Assembly: GCA_949128115.1 (NCBI GenBank)
Contig: OX421965.1
Span: 11,811,420-11,875,419 of the forward strand
Direction: 5' to 3'
Source: Anaspis maculata
Taxonomy: Eukaryota > Arthropoda > Insecta > Coleoptera > Scraptiidae
DNA length: 64,000 bases
The translations under genes were made by a program, and so were the position numbers. Below, in pieces: positions 34,501 to 45,900 of the stretch. Every line of letters starts with the position of its first letter. Within the stretch, counting starts at the first letter, position 1. Under the pieces are notes generated by a model that was not told where the DNA came from, made no database searches, and saw only the letters and a list, made by a program, of their open reading frames with translations.

Positions 34501-36133
34501 GAGCGGGGCACGGGTGCTGATAGTTACAGTATACAGAGTGTTACACTGTTTGTCGATATTTTAGGAGATAGTAGAGCATCAAAAAATAAGTGGACTTTCT
34601 TGAAAAAATTGATATCGGAAACATATTATAACGGAGATAGAGGCTTCCAAGGTTGAGCTTTGAAAATGGTTTTTTTTGTTATAACTTCAAATTTAATCAC
34701 TGGATTTTGGCCAAATTTGGTACGCAAAGTAAGTTGATGCATACCTACAAGCTGGTCATATTGACTTTTGTCACAATTTGTGGAATTCGCAATTTTTATT
34801 TTTTTAATTTTTTTTCAACACCCTGTATATCCAGTTACGAATTCAAGATGTAAATTCAGTAAGGTATGTCACTTTTTGAGCTCGTCCCGTAACAGTGGAC
34901 GGATGCGACCGGAACCTATCTTCATAAAAACCCCGAAAAAGAGTGTTGGAGGAGACCTGCCCCATATTTGAATTCCTCATCTCTCAAGATCGCGTGATCA
35001 GTTCAAAAAGTGACATTACTGAGTTCACATCGTGAACAGGATATAGGTACTTGATACAGGGTCTCCATTAAGTTCTGAAATCACATGACCAAGGCAACCG
35101 GTCAAGATACTTATTGCCAAAGGAAACTTGATTACTAAATATTCCTCCAAGGTCTCACTGGTTGTTTCTAGTTTTATATTTGGAAATACCGATAAAACAT
35201 TCAATGAAGGTATACTTTGTTGCAATCATTGTACAGACTTGAGCCGCAAATTTGCAACACAGGAATACCAGTGGGTCCTCAGGAGTGGATTTGAGTTCAC
35301 TTATTATTGGGGCTCACCAAAACCCCCTGATGCGGCCCGCGTAAAGCTTCTCCTGTCATTTGTGTTAAGGCCGTTGGCCGTTCAGGATGGGAGGCTATAA
35401 ACGATCTCGTCCGCGGCTTTAGTGCCTCCCTCTATTTCTCAGTTCTATAGAATGGATTTCTATGGATTCAATGTCTGTACAAAAATGTATTCGCATTTGC
35501 ATTTCCAAATGAAATCCTATACGATTCAATACCTACGTAACGAGATACGTAATTTCAAGTTTCATTGATTCTGACACGTGTACTCACAGCAAGAAGTAAA
35601 GGTCTGTGTTCTTTGAGGACGGCGAAGCATCCCATGAACGCGACGATGATGACTAGGGCTCCTGCGGCCAACAAGAAATAGACGATTATCGGATACGTCA
35701 CTGACGTCAGCAGAGCCACATATTGGTACTTGTCGATCATGGTCCATAGTGCTACGCCGAGAACTCCCAATCCTGCCAGCTGAAAAGTAAAACGTTTCCC
35801 TGATTACTCAATAATTGAGAAAATGTGACGCCGCAGGCCTAGTTGCATGTCTTCTTGGGTGGGTGGTTTGATGCAATAGCAGCGGCCACATGCTCGGCCA
35901 ATTCGCAGGTGATTATTATACCTACCTGACCATTACCTCATCCAACCCCCACAAAACCGCGTGTCTTTGTTCCGTGAGAATATGCAGATAAGAAACGATC
36001 GAGAATCACAGTTTCTATAAAAGTGGGCGTTTTTGTGCGGGTTGAACGAACGACTCACCAAGAAGATTATGTTGAAGACGTTGAGGACATTCTTGATGAA
36101 GTTCAAGCCGCAGCACTCCCTATCATTACCCAT
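28592..36133 (-). CDS. Tetraspanin (CD151/Tsp74F-like), complete
   Basis: Five coding exons: 36133-36059, 35779-35588, 32893-32720, 28986-28834 and 28765-28592. All are phase 0 with GT-AG introns and together encode 255 residues. Tetraspanins are four-pass proteins that organise receptors and integrins in membrane microdomains. Transmembrane segments lie at about 14-35, 56-80, 90-109 and 211-236. The large loop (about 110-210) has the CCG motif at 150-152, a second CC pair (DSCC), GCG and GCL. That makes six cysteines, enough for three disulfides. A sequon NAT is at 124. Juxtamembrane cysteines (RECCG, LACKL) are likely palmitoylation sites. The loop entry VAYFYEENVQAEL recalls CD151/TSPAN11 and fly Tsp74F, but the subfamily call is tentative. 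The ATG at 36133 gives the usual short cytoplasmic N-terminus. The gene is convergent with TMEM237 and head-to-tail behind the sorting nexin. Confidence 0.9.
29000..30500. other. Tetraspanin intron 4, no recognisable element
   Basis: Intronic sequence between coding exons 4 and 5 lies mainly in 28987-32719 for the upstream intron. This part shows no gene, palindrome or terminal repeat that I can name. The frames at 29611-29889 overlap on both strands and look spurious. Confidence 0.35.
30540..32665 (+). mobile_element. BEL/Pao-like LTR retrotransposon remnant
   Basis: Two related segments lie near 30680-30745 and 32600-32662. Both read CTGC(G/C)TTCT(T/C)ATCTA followed by AACAAAGAA and end CAACGACGATCACAG, as expected for two LTR 3' parts. 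The first is followed at about 30771 by TGGTGCCGTGACCAGGAC, a primer-binding-site form I associate with BEL/Pao elements. The 1.8-kb interior lacks recognisable gag, protease or reverse transcriptase, so the copy is internally deleted. It sits in the tetraspanin intron, ending about 55 bp before exon 3's donor side. Confidence 0.5.
32900..34530. other. Tetraspanin intron 2, LTR-like debris
   Basis: No gene. The end of the stretch (about 34400-34520) contains ACTTGGTCCTCTTG, AACAGGTAACAAAAG and ATCACAAAGTAGGGGAG. It has a diverged counterpart at 41060-41175 and resembles the CAACGACGATCACAG ends of the BEL/Pao-like remnant. Confidence 0.4.
34538..34835 (+). mobile_element. TACAGAGTGTT-type MITE, copy A
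   Basis: Starts TATACAGAGTGTTACACTG and ends CAACACCCTGTATAT. GATATTTTAGGAGAT, AGCATCAAAAAATAAGTGGA and ACGGAGAT are shared with an inverted copy at 39768-40110. Confidence 0.75.
34836..35580. other. Tetraspanin intron 2, right part
   Basis: Contains a GGGAGGC hairpin-like block at 35325-35440 (GGCC..GGATGGGAGGCTATAAAC, later GCCTCCC) resembling the one at 5225-5310. No ORF is supported. Confidence 0.35.
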
Positions 36134-36660
36134 TTTCACCGGCAAGTGGCGTTCGACTTCATACTGAACCGGCTATCATCTGAAAAATTGATGGATGTAT
36201 TTTTAGTTGAGCGCACACACATCACAATGCCATTAGCTAAATCGTTTGAGATAGAGCCATTGAATGGAGCTGATTGCAACCCGGACGCATTTTTATGCGA
36301 GTTTCTGGTTTTTATAGGTCAAAAGTGAGACGCGCGTTGCGAAAATTTATAGGGCTCGCGCTCAGCCTAAATTTAACAAATCCAAACATGGTTGCGGTTA
36401 TACGTTTATAAAACCATCAAATTCTTGACATGTTGCGTTGATATTTTGTAAACACCAGTGTTTACCAAATTTAAAACGCACTTGAAAGCGAGTCTGGTTT
36501 AAATCAGTGCGACGCACTGAATACACACGCGTCGGCATGAATGGAAAACTGTACCAGTAGGCTGTATGGGTCAATTAATCCCACATATATGGTCAAACCA
36601 AGCTTGAAACCAAGCTAAGATATCCAATGTCCTCTTTACGCAGGAAATGAAACACCGCGC
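36134..36660. other. Spacer between tetraspanin start and sorting-nexin 3' end
   Basis: About 530 bp on the minus strand separate the nexin poly(A) signal region from the tetraspanin ATG. It must hold the tetraspanin promoter and 5' UTR. No TATA box is obvious. GCGCGTTGCG and several CGC-rich words cluster at 36330-36540. Confidence 0.4.
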
Positions 36661-36681
36661 TCTTATAAATTAAAAAGCGGA

Positions 36682-36687
36682 TTTATT
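36682..36687 (-). terminator. Poly(A) signal candidate for the sorting-nexin gene
   Basis: AATAAA on the minus strand, about 310 bp after the stop codon at 36999. It is well placed to end the transcript before the tetraspanin promoter. Confidence 0.5.
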
Positions 36688-36998
36688 ACGTGTAGAAGGT
36701 ACTTCTTATGTAGTAGTAAAATATACAATTGTCTTAAAAATATACAAATATATAATATATACTAGCGTTTGGTAATACATTTAATAGAATTGCCTTTAAC
36801 TTAATATACATTTTATATAAAAACTAAAAAGTATAATTAAATGGAATTATTATACACAGCACGATAATAAAAATAAAGAATAAGTAAAACAATGATGGTA
36901 AAGAAATAGTGTATACAGAATAGAGAAAGCCTTGCTAAACATAACAATAACATCACAATCGTTTTGGCTCAGAAGGGGGCAAGCGAGGAAACGGCCAT

Positions 36999-39900
36999 CT
37001 ACTCGAACCGTTTCAGCGTGTCTTCCAGCTTGCTGACAATGTTCTTGTAAAAGTTGACTTGTTCCTGTAGGAATCCCTTCATGGCCATCTTGAATTCGCC
37101 GTTCATTTCGTTCTGGAAATGGTCCAGCTCGGCGAACACCGCGTACGTCAGCACGTCCGTTCGTTTCCGCACCTCCGTGATCTGGACGTGCTGCATGGAA
37201 CCGTTGCGTTCCACGTCTTTTCGTTTTTGTTCGGCGTGCTTCTGCATGGAGAATATGAACGGGTAGGAATTCGTGACGCCCCGGTACAGGTAGAGCTTGT
37301 CCGAGAGCGGCTGCCAGTCGATCTTGCCCTGTTCCTCGTACAGCTTCGCTATGGCTGTGTACGTGGTGCCTATTCGCTTCACGTCTGCAAGAAAAAACTG
37401 TTAAATGCATGCTTAGGGGGTACGGTTGGTTTCGTACAGACAACCAACAGCTAGCGACCGGTCACTTCTATTGGTTGTTATCGAACACATGACGCTGAGC
37501 ACGGCTTGCTATTGGTGCGATAAAGCGATCGGAACGAAGCGATCGGTTGTCTGTATGTAACCAGTCGGGCGTGAATGACCACCTTGAGGCACGAATTCCT
37601 AGAAACATACGAACGCGCATACCGAAGCCATCGGCTAATTCAGCGAGTTACCAAGTTTTTCATCATTTTTCAGCAGCAATTTACTTAGGAGAGTGTGCCA
37701 GTGCGCGTCAGCTTCAATACCGTTTTTAGTCATCATTAGGGCTCCCTGTCCGCGATTTATTCCGTAATTCCATAAAAGAAAAACTCTGCAGTTGAACACT
37801 TTTGAATTAATCAAGGGTCAAGGCCTTCAACGAATAAAGTGAAATAGACAGCTCGTATTCAAAGAACCACTCTTAAGGGCGCCGGTCGGCTGCTGCAACA
37901 AAATGCACCCACGCCTTTGCTCGCTATAGCCTTTTCAACACAAATTATTCTTTGAGGTCAATTTCGAAAGAGGAAGAGTAACTCTTTTCACCAACATTTA
38001 ATATTGACCTCAAAGATACATTTCTGTTGGAAAATGAGGCCACAAGGCTGTAGTGCACAAAGTCGTGGGCGTATTTCGTAGCAATGAACCGGCAGCCCTT
38101 ATACAGAAAACTTCTAGTTTAGTCTTTAATGTCATTTTTTCCTAGCTCGAGAAATGTCTTGACATGCCAAATTGGCTCTCACAGTGCGTTTTTCTCGTGC
38201 CTTGTCGTCAGGACATATAATCAATTTCATGGCTCCCTGCATTAGAGCAATCTATGGAAAAAATGGGTTGCGTTGGTACGAATGACACGTTGATGACTTG
38301 TTGGCAGCTAGCTGTCTTCATGTGCAATTTTCAATGTGACATTATCACCGTCTCGGGGAGTCATGTACGCGAAATTGAAAATTTTCGATAATATGCAATG
38401 AATTGTTAGTTTCCATTGATGATTTACAGTGTGGACGATAAGGGACATTGTCGTCACTAGTTGGTGGGTTTCCGCCAAGGCTATTAGCTTTTTGCCGGCC
38501 ACTGAGAAAATTATGCCGAAAGTCCGTGATGCCGTAAAGAAATGGAATGTAAAAAGAAAAAATCCACCGTCCAAGAGGAAACTTATTTTTTAAATGGACA
38601 ATATGGATAGTAGGACAATAATTTATGCAGATGAACTGTACGGAGACGAGACAATTTGGGCGTGAGTACTGAGTAGGTATGTACAGGGTGGTTTCCACCT
38701 AGACGGTACAAATACCACCAGACGGCACATGTTCCATGGTGTGGCACAAAATTTTAGGTGATCCAATGAACGGCGCAGAACCGAGTAGGAACACGTAGAT
38801 GGAAAGCACCGTTTGGAACCCGCACATGCGTAAATGGCAGGTGTACCGAACTTGGGGCTAGGTGGAAAGCACGCACACTGTATTGTCTGCCAGCATGTGT
38901 CCTTATACCTTGCTTGATGTTGCAGTAGGTATAATAGGTAGATCTAGAGCTAGAGTTGGTACCTAGTACTCACTACGGCGGTGGGCATTTTCATCCGAGT
39001 AGTGTCCTGCCGATCTTCGACATCATTCATTAGTAGCGGCCAAAAACCTAACAACCTTGGCGAAGACCCACCAACCAGTGAAGACAATGTCCCTTATTGT
39101 CCACACTGCAAAGCACTCTAAAGAAACTCACGATTCCTGGCGTATGCTGAAAAAATTTCACTTTCGCGTACATGATACCTCGACACGGTGACAAGGTGTC
39201 ACATTGAAAATTGCACGTGTTGACAACTGGCTGGCATCCCTTTGTCATCGTATCATTGGTACCAACACAACGCAATTTTTCCATAGCTTGCTCTAGCGCA
39301 GAAAGCCGTGGAATTGATTTTTTATACCGACTATATCCAAGTATGTCTTATTCGTCTTATTGGTTAATGTTAAGAGATGGCTGATGTGTCTGAAATTATG
39401 AGAATCGGTTTTGGAAATAGAAAATTAAGTGACATGTAAATGGCATCGCTTTCTAAAACAGAGTACGGTCAATGTAATTAATTCAGCATATTTAAAAACA
39501 GCATCGACCGTTACTCTTCAAGGAAGTCGCGTACAGAATTTCCTATTTTTTGAAAAAGGGCCCGAAAAAAACTATTCCTGTAAAACAGTTTTCAGTCACA
39601 TCAGAAACCCGTAATGCCTCTCATAGAAAAGCACACGTGCTCATTTTATGAGTTCCATAAAGAAAGAGTTAATAACAAAATTAACCGTAAAATTAGTTGC
39701 GGAATAAATAGCAGGCGAAAGTCCAAGGCATTTAAACGGTATGGACCCTAGACGGTAATCACTGTACAGGGTGTTTAATTTTTTTTGTCAATATTATAGA
39801 ACATGGTAGAGCATTGTAAAATAAGTACTTTCGCCAAAAAAAAAAAAAAAAAAAAACCAAAAATTGAAAAATATATCGAATTTTACAAATGTGCCAAAAG

Positions 39901-42900
39901 TTAATATGACCAGGTATGCAGTAACTTACTTTGTGTACCAAATTTGAATCCAGTAACGAAATTAGAAGTTGTTATAACAATAAAACCATTCCCGAAACTC
40001 AACTTTAAAAGCCTCCATCTCCGTTATATTAGGCGTTTTCGATATAAATTTTTTCGAGAAAATCCACTTATTTTTTGATGCGCTACCATCTCCTAAAATA
40101 TTGACAAAAAAAGTGAAACACTTCGTATACACTGTTTCATCTAGAGGTCTGTGTTTTGAATTTGTGTTTTTTACTTTCAAGCTGTTTATATTTTATGTTA
40201 TAAATACCGTGTGATCCAAACCATTCCGAACTGGGGTGAGCTGTGCCCTGGCGAAAAGCAGTTCTACATCCCGGAATTCGACCATGTCACAGCCCACCAC
40301 AATTCGGAATGGTAAGATCACACGGTATATTGATCACTTCAAGTAAATTGTAGAATCAGCGGATGACTATGCCCTGTTAGTACTCTGCCTCCATGGGCCG
40401 ATGGCTTTCAGTTGCAAAGCTTAGCTCATGTGGTGTGCCTTAAAATAGCCCCAACGAACTCTTCCCCGTGTAAATAGAGAAAATTCAATTTGACGTTGGT
40501 GTTGAAAGACTTGAAATTGTATTTGTATTGGAGAATAATTGAAACTCTACTTCATGTGTTTTAAAGGGAATCTGAATTTTAGCACCTTTATTCTATATCA
40601 AGTAATTCCGCATGCATAAAGAGTTGGTCCACAGGCCACAGGTCGGCTTGGTACATTGGTGCTGCGACGGCACAAGGAAAAATATACAGTTTGCGATTTC
40701 CAGACGTACGACGTAACGCGAAAATGTCATTTTTTTTTTAAATGTGACTAAGTAGGTAATGTGACCTCTTGGTTACAGGCCGCGACATTTAGCGTTACGT
40801 CGTACATGAGTGAAGATTAACTGTTTCATATATAGCGCAGATTCGGTGCCTTGTTTCTGCGACGGATTTGATTCGGACGTGGATACCTATCCTGGAAAAC
40901 TTCGCCAAGCTGTTGGAAAAGTATTTTGATGTGTGTCAACAATTCTCGAAGAAGAGGGTGTTTTCTTACAGAGTTTAAATTGCATTGGTTTCTGATATAG
41001 CCTAACTGAGCGATGTTATAAGTCCGTTGTGATGTGAAATGATTGTTTCTGTGTAAAAATGGTTTGAATTGGTCTTCTCTCATATAGAACTGGGTGGCGA
41101 CTTGAACGTAATGGTTGAAATAAATTAGCAGGTAAAGAAAAGGGGTGAAGCAATCACAACGTGGGGAGATGACGGGTCCTGATCAATTCAGTATTTTATT
41201 TTATTCGTGCTTTTTGGTACAGTGCTAGTATTAACGTGGGCGAATGACAGAGCCTTTTTGCGTTTTGTTGAGTGCCCCATAATATTTTTACATGTTCTAG
41301 TGAAAAGTCGTAGCTTCTGCTCACATCTCTTCAACCCAACGTGAGTTTGAAATAATAATAGTAATAGTAATAATAATAATAGTGTAATAATTCCAATTAT
41401 TCAAACATAATCATAATAATAATAATTATTATTATCAATTGTTCTATTCCACTGCTCTACTTAGTGTTCGTAGGTGTACGACGTAGTGACAAAATACTTT
41501 TACAATTTAAAGTGTAATAGGTACAAGTTTTGTTCAGCGTTCACTGAATTAATTAACCATCCGCTGTCAGCTGTCACACTAATCCTGGGCCATTTCTAAT
41601 TTTTCGTTTACTGTACTCAAAAATGTGTAAAATGACATTACAGTTTGATAAACCTTGAAAAAAAAAGAACAGTTCATTGACTGTAAAAATGATGGTGTTA
41701 CAAACTTTGAGATTTGATTCCCATGAATAAGGGGGTCGAGATATGAATAGGGGAGTCCATTTTTGCTGAAATTCCTTGTATACAGTACAGGGTGGGGTGC
41801 TTGAAGTCTTGAGATAGAAAATTGAGCTTGTTATTAAGGGAAGGGTCATCAATGAATGTTTCAGCATTGATAACTTTTGAAAAATTAATTTTCAACAAAA
41901 TTATCCGATTTTTAAACTTGTAGGAGACCACAACACAAAATACAAGTTGGTTTCAGATGGAAGAGTTGAAAAAACAAGAACGATTGCATAGGGTCTTGTA
42001 AATTTACTTATCTCGTGGCGGGCGCTACGGTCATAATTAAGAACGATAATGACGTCAGAGGGGCAAATTTTCACGGGCTACCTATAGCTACGCACGGTTA
42101 TACCTGTACCAGTTTTCGTTGCCGATGAGACGCCGACGGTTTCAAGCCTGCCATAATTATTACTGATTTACTGATTCTTTGAAGATAATGACGTTTGTCA
42201 AAACTACAATAGCAATAACAAGACCATGGGAACGTGATAGGTGAAAATAGGAGGTGAAAACATCTTCCCAAGTGACGTCACCATAATATTTTCAAAACGT
42301 TTTATCGGCTGATCGGACTCTTCTAGAAAACTTAGATTTGTTCCGTATACTCTTAAACTACCTTCCCCATGAGTTAGTCAAATAAAATATAGACTCGATT
42401 TTTGTGTTGTGGTCTCCTTTAAGAAAATTTTCAAAACCGAAAAAAGGAGAATTTCAAAGCCAGATAATTTTGTTGAAAATAACATTCGTCCAAAAATGTT
42501 CACTGCTAAAACATTCATTCATAACTCTTTTTAGAAAGCCTCAAAATATGGTACCGGGTGTTTATAAACGTTTGTTATCATATCGCCTTTGGAATCTCCT
42601 ATCACTCTTTCAAATCGTGCCTTTCACTGCGACTTTTGGCCTGACCAAAGCCTGCCGCGATCACAGACGTTTATAAACACCCGATATTTGACACTATAAT
42701 AAAAATAAAACAAATTGATTTTGGTATATTTACTAAATTCCTGTAAATGTTCGAATTTGGTGTTTTTGGTAGGTTTTTCAAAATCAAACTCAATTTCACC
42801 TTCAAGAGTATCTCTGAAATTCTTTTTTCGCAGTCATTTTTCACGGAGAATCAGCACTTCAAATTTGTACGCCATACCTGTTACAAGAAATCACAAAAAC

Positions 42901-45900
42901 TTCTACCTTTTTCAACGTTTCCAAATTAAACGTCACCAAACCGTAACCGGTCAAGTTGACGTCTCTTTGTGTCTGAGCAATAACGAACTTCAAAGCTTGC
43001 TGAGAACTCGGTGACAGCTCGTACCATTTCAAAGAATTGTAAATCGCTTGACCTACATCTGAAAACTACATCGCCACACATTAGCTATTTGTGTAACTTC
43101 CTTCCAATACTCACAGCTTCAGTTAGAAAATGCCCCAGCAAAGAGTAAATCCCCAATTGGAAAACCTGATACCCGAAGAAGACTATCAGTTTGACGCTCA
43201 GGTACATCGAATCGTTACTGAACAAAAAATTACGTGTAATTTTGGTGCGTGGATGAGTTTTTGAACGTCTCTTACACTTGCGTTATGATGAAAAGCTCCA
43301 GACACGAACCGACCAACGTATACAAGTACTGCACGATGAAGATTTCTTGACCGAATGCTTTGAAATTGTCAAAAAATCTGCAAAAATTACGTTGCGTTAC
43401 AGCTGTCGACTAAACATGTTTATGATTTGAAGTCGAAGAAATTTTTAATACCGACAACTGAATGAATAGGTTATGAAATTGAAATTTGTAGCAAGCCCCC
43501 ATAATTCGCTGTCACTGGGCGCCGAGAGAGAGCACCGATAATCGACCCGTCCGTCGGTTTAAGCCGGCATTCTTCATGGAATGCTAGTCGAAAAGCAGGC
43601 ATGTCGTTGCCGCTCGAGCTTTTTACATGATTAATTTTCACTAATATTGACGCCCCACGTTGGGCGCCAATTGTTGAGATTTTACACTTTTTCATCAACG
43701 AAAGCTTTATATCAGTGAAAATTATTAATGTAAAAAGCTTGAGCGGCAACGACATGCCTGCTTTTCGACTAGCGTTCCATGAAGAATGCCGGCCCCATCT
43801 TAAGCCGACGGGTCTGTTATCGGTGCTCTCTCGGTGTCCCGTCGCAGCGAATTATGGGCGCTTGCTACAAATTTCATTTTTCAAGTGTACGATGATAGAT
43901 GACAGTAGGTGCAGAGGGAGATGAAGAACTTTTTTAGAAGTCTGTAGTAAGTAGGTACAATAATTATAGCAAAAATTGGGACATCGTGGAATTTGGAAAC
44001 ACCACAGGAAAGGCAACTTACTGAAGAGATCCAAGAGGATCAAAACGCGTATGAATCTTTGAACTTTTGATTGGGTGGTGTTCTTCAGATGGAACGATTT
44101 TCGTAGGAGTTTTTGCACTTAGACTTTCAGGAAAATTATTCGCTTCCTACTAAATCATTTGTTGTGCAGTTTATTTGCAAAATACTTGACTAACCCAAGT
44201 AAGAAATTGTGATGATCAATCAAGACCTTCAAATCTTCTGAGAACTTGTCCTGTTCGTGACTTATACGTTCGAATTTGATTTTCAACAGTTTGAGCTGAA
44301 CGTAAACTTCGGTGCTGATGGCGACGGACGTCGTTTCGAAAGCCACGTACGACGTGACGGCCATCGCGACGGCCCAAAATTGCAACACAAACAATATCTT
44401 TTCCAGTCCATTCAGCTGATAGAAATAGAAGAAATTGTTTACACCCAAAAGCAAACATTCTGCCGAATACAGAACGTAAAGCCCGGCGCAGATGCCCATG
44501 TACGCCTTGATCAACACTTTGTTTCTCCTGAGCAACGCAAAGTGTTCTTCATCGCCGTCTAGAGCGACGTTCCAAAATTTCGACGAGCTTTCCAGAAAAA
44601 CTCTGATAAAATAACAGCGATATCGCACGGCAAAATGTTTCAAAGAGCTCTGAAAGAATGAAAAATCAACATTCACGTATCTGAAGAGATTCAACAACTT
44701 ACAACCAACAGTTGGTTGAAAAGGTGGAGCGAAATTAGAAAAATCAGGAAACCGGATGCGGCCATTTTCGGCAGTTCGATGGCCGTCAAGCAGAGAAACA
44801 TTACGAGCAAAGCGGCATTGAAGTTCCGAAATAAAATCGCATAGATCGACGTGCTGGCCGGATGGAAACCTAAAAACCAGTACAGCCACATCGGCATGTA
44901 CGTAATGTCTTCGGTGGGGTTCTCGAACGAGAATTTCACTTCCATTTTCAACTCGTGCCGAGAGAGGAATGAGACTTTCTAGGTCGTTGCAGTGCTTTTC
45001 GAACAATTTTTTTTATTTTTTTGAAGTACCGCCAGCATTGCAGCGCTGGCATTGAATTATCTGAAACTACCAACTGGACATCGTGTGAACGCGAAATGTG
45101 CATAATACAATTTCCTTATTTTTTCCAGATAATTGCATAGACTGTAAAATTATTTCTATTATTCCACGCGGGATTCCGTCATTATGTCGTAATTCCGCAG
45201 TAGTGAAAAATTGAAACAGAGTTTCTCCGTAACCTGGTGTAATTGTGATAATGATTTTTAATGCTAACGTTAGCGTTTCTACGAATTATTATGCAAAAAA
45301 GTCTACCAATGGTGATTTCGGGCAATCATTTAAAGCCTATATCATAACCACATTAATTATAATAGTAATTATCTTAGAGTAGTTTATAATAATGACCCCG
45401 TTATACATTCGTTTTCAGTGACTTAAGCAAGCTATTATCCACAAGTGACTAAATGCGAGTTATTATCCACGCCTTCCGCAATAATCCATCAAAAGTGACA
45501 TTGCCTGATTTACTTGATGGAATTTCTTTTCAATTTCACTTTGTCCGCCGCTACTCTAAGATAAAACGTCGTACAGGGTGCAGGGCATTATTTCCAACAC
45601 AAATGTCAATTTCCATAGCTCACTCTAATAGAAAAAGCGGCAGGCTGACAGTTTTTAAAACGCTATAACTTTTACATGGAGGTACCGATTTTCAAAATTA
45701 TTAGTGCATCCAAATCTCGGAAGTTTTGGATTTATGATATGCTTGTCACTGCGGTGAAAATGAGGCCGTGGTCGCGTCAAGAGCGGATTTGTGCTGTGCA
45801 AGCAAATTTGCAAAATTTTCCAGTTGTGCGCATCCAACGAAAGTTTCGAAACCTATTTAGGCCAGTCAAATTAGAACAAATTTTTCCGTTTGAGGGAAAA

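Noticed and set aside
44155..45006. 283-residue open frame, the longest in the window
   Set aside because: It runs through exon 1 of the odorant receptor in the wrong frame and through intron 1. Only its second part coincides with true exon 2. The real start is the ATG at 44945.
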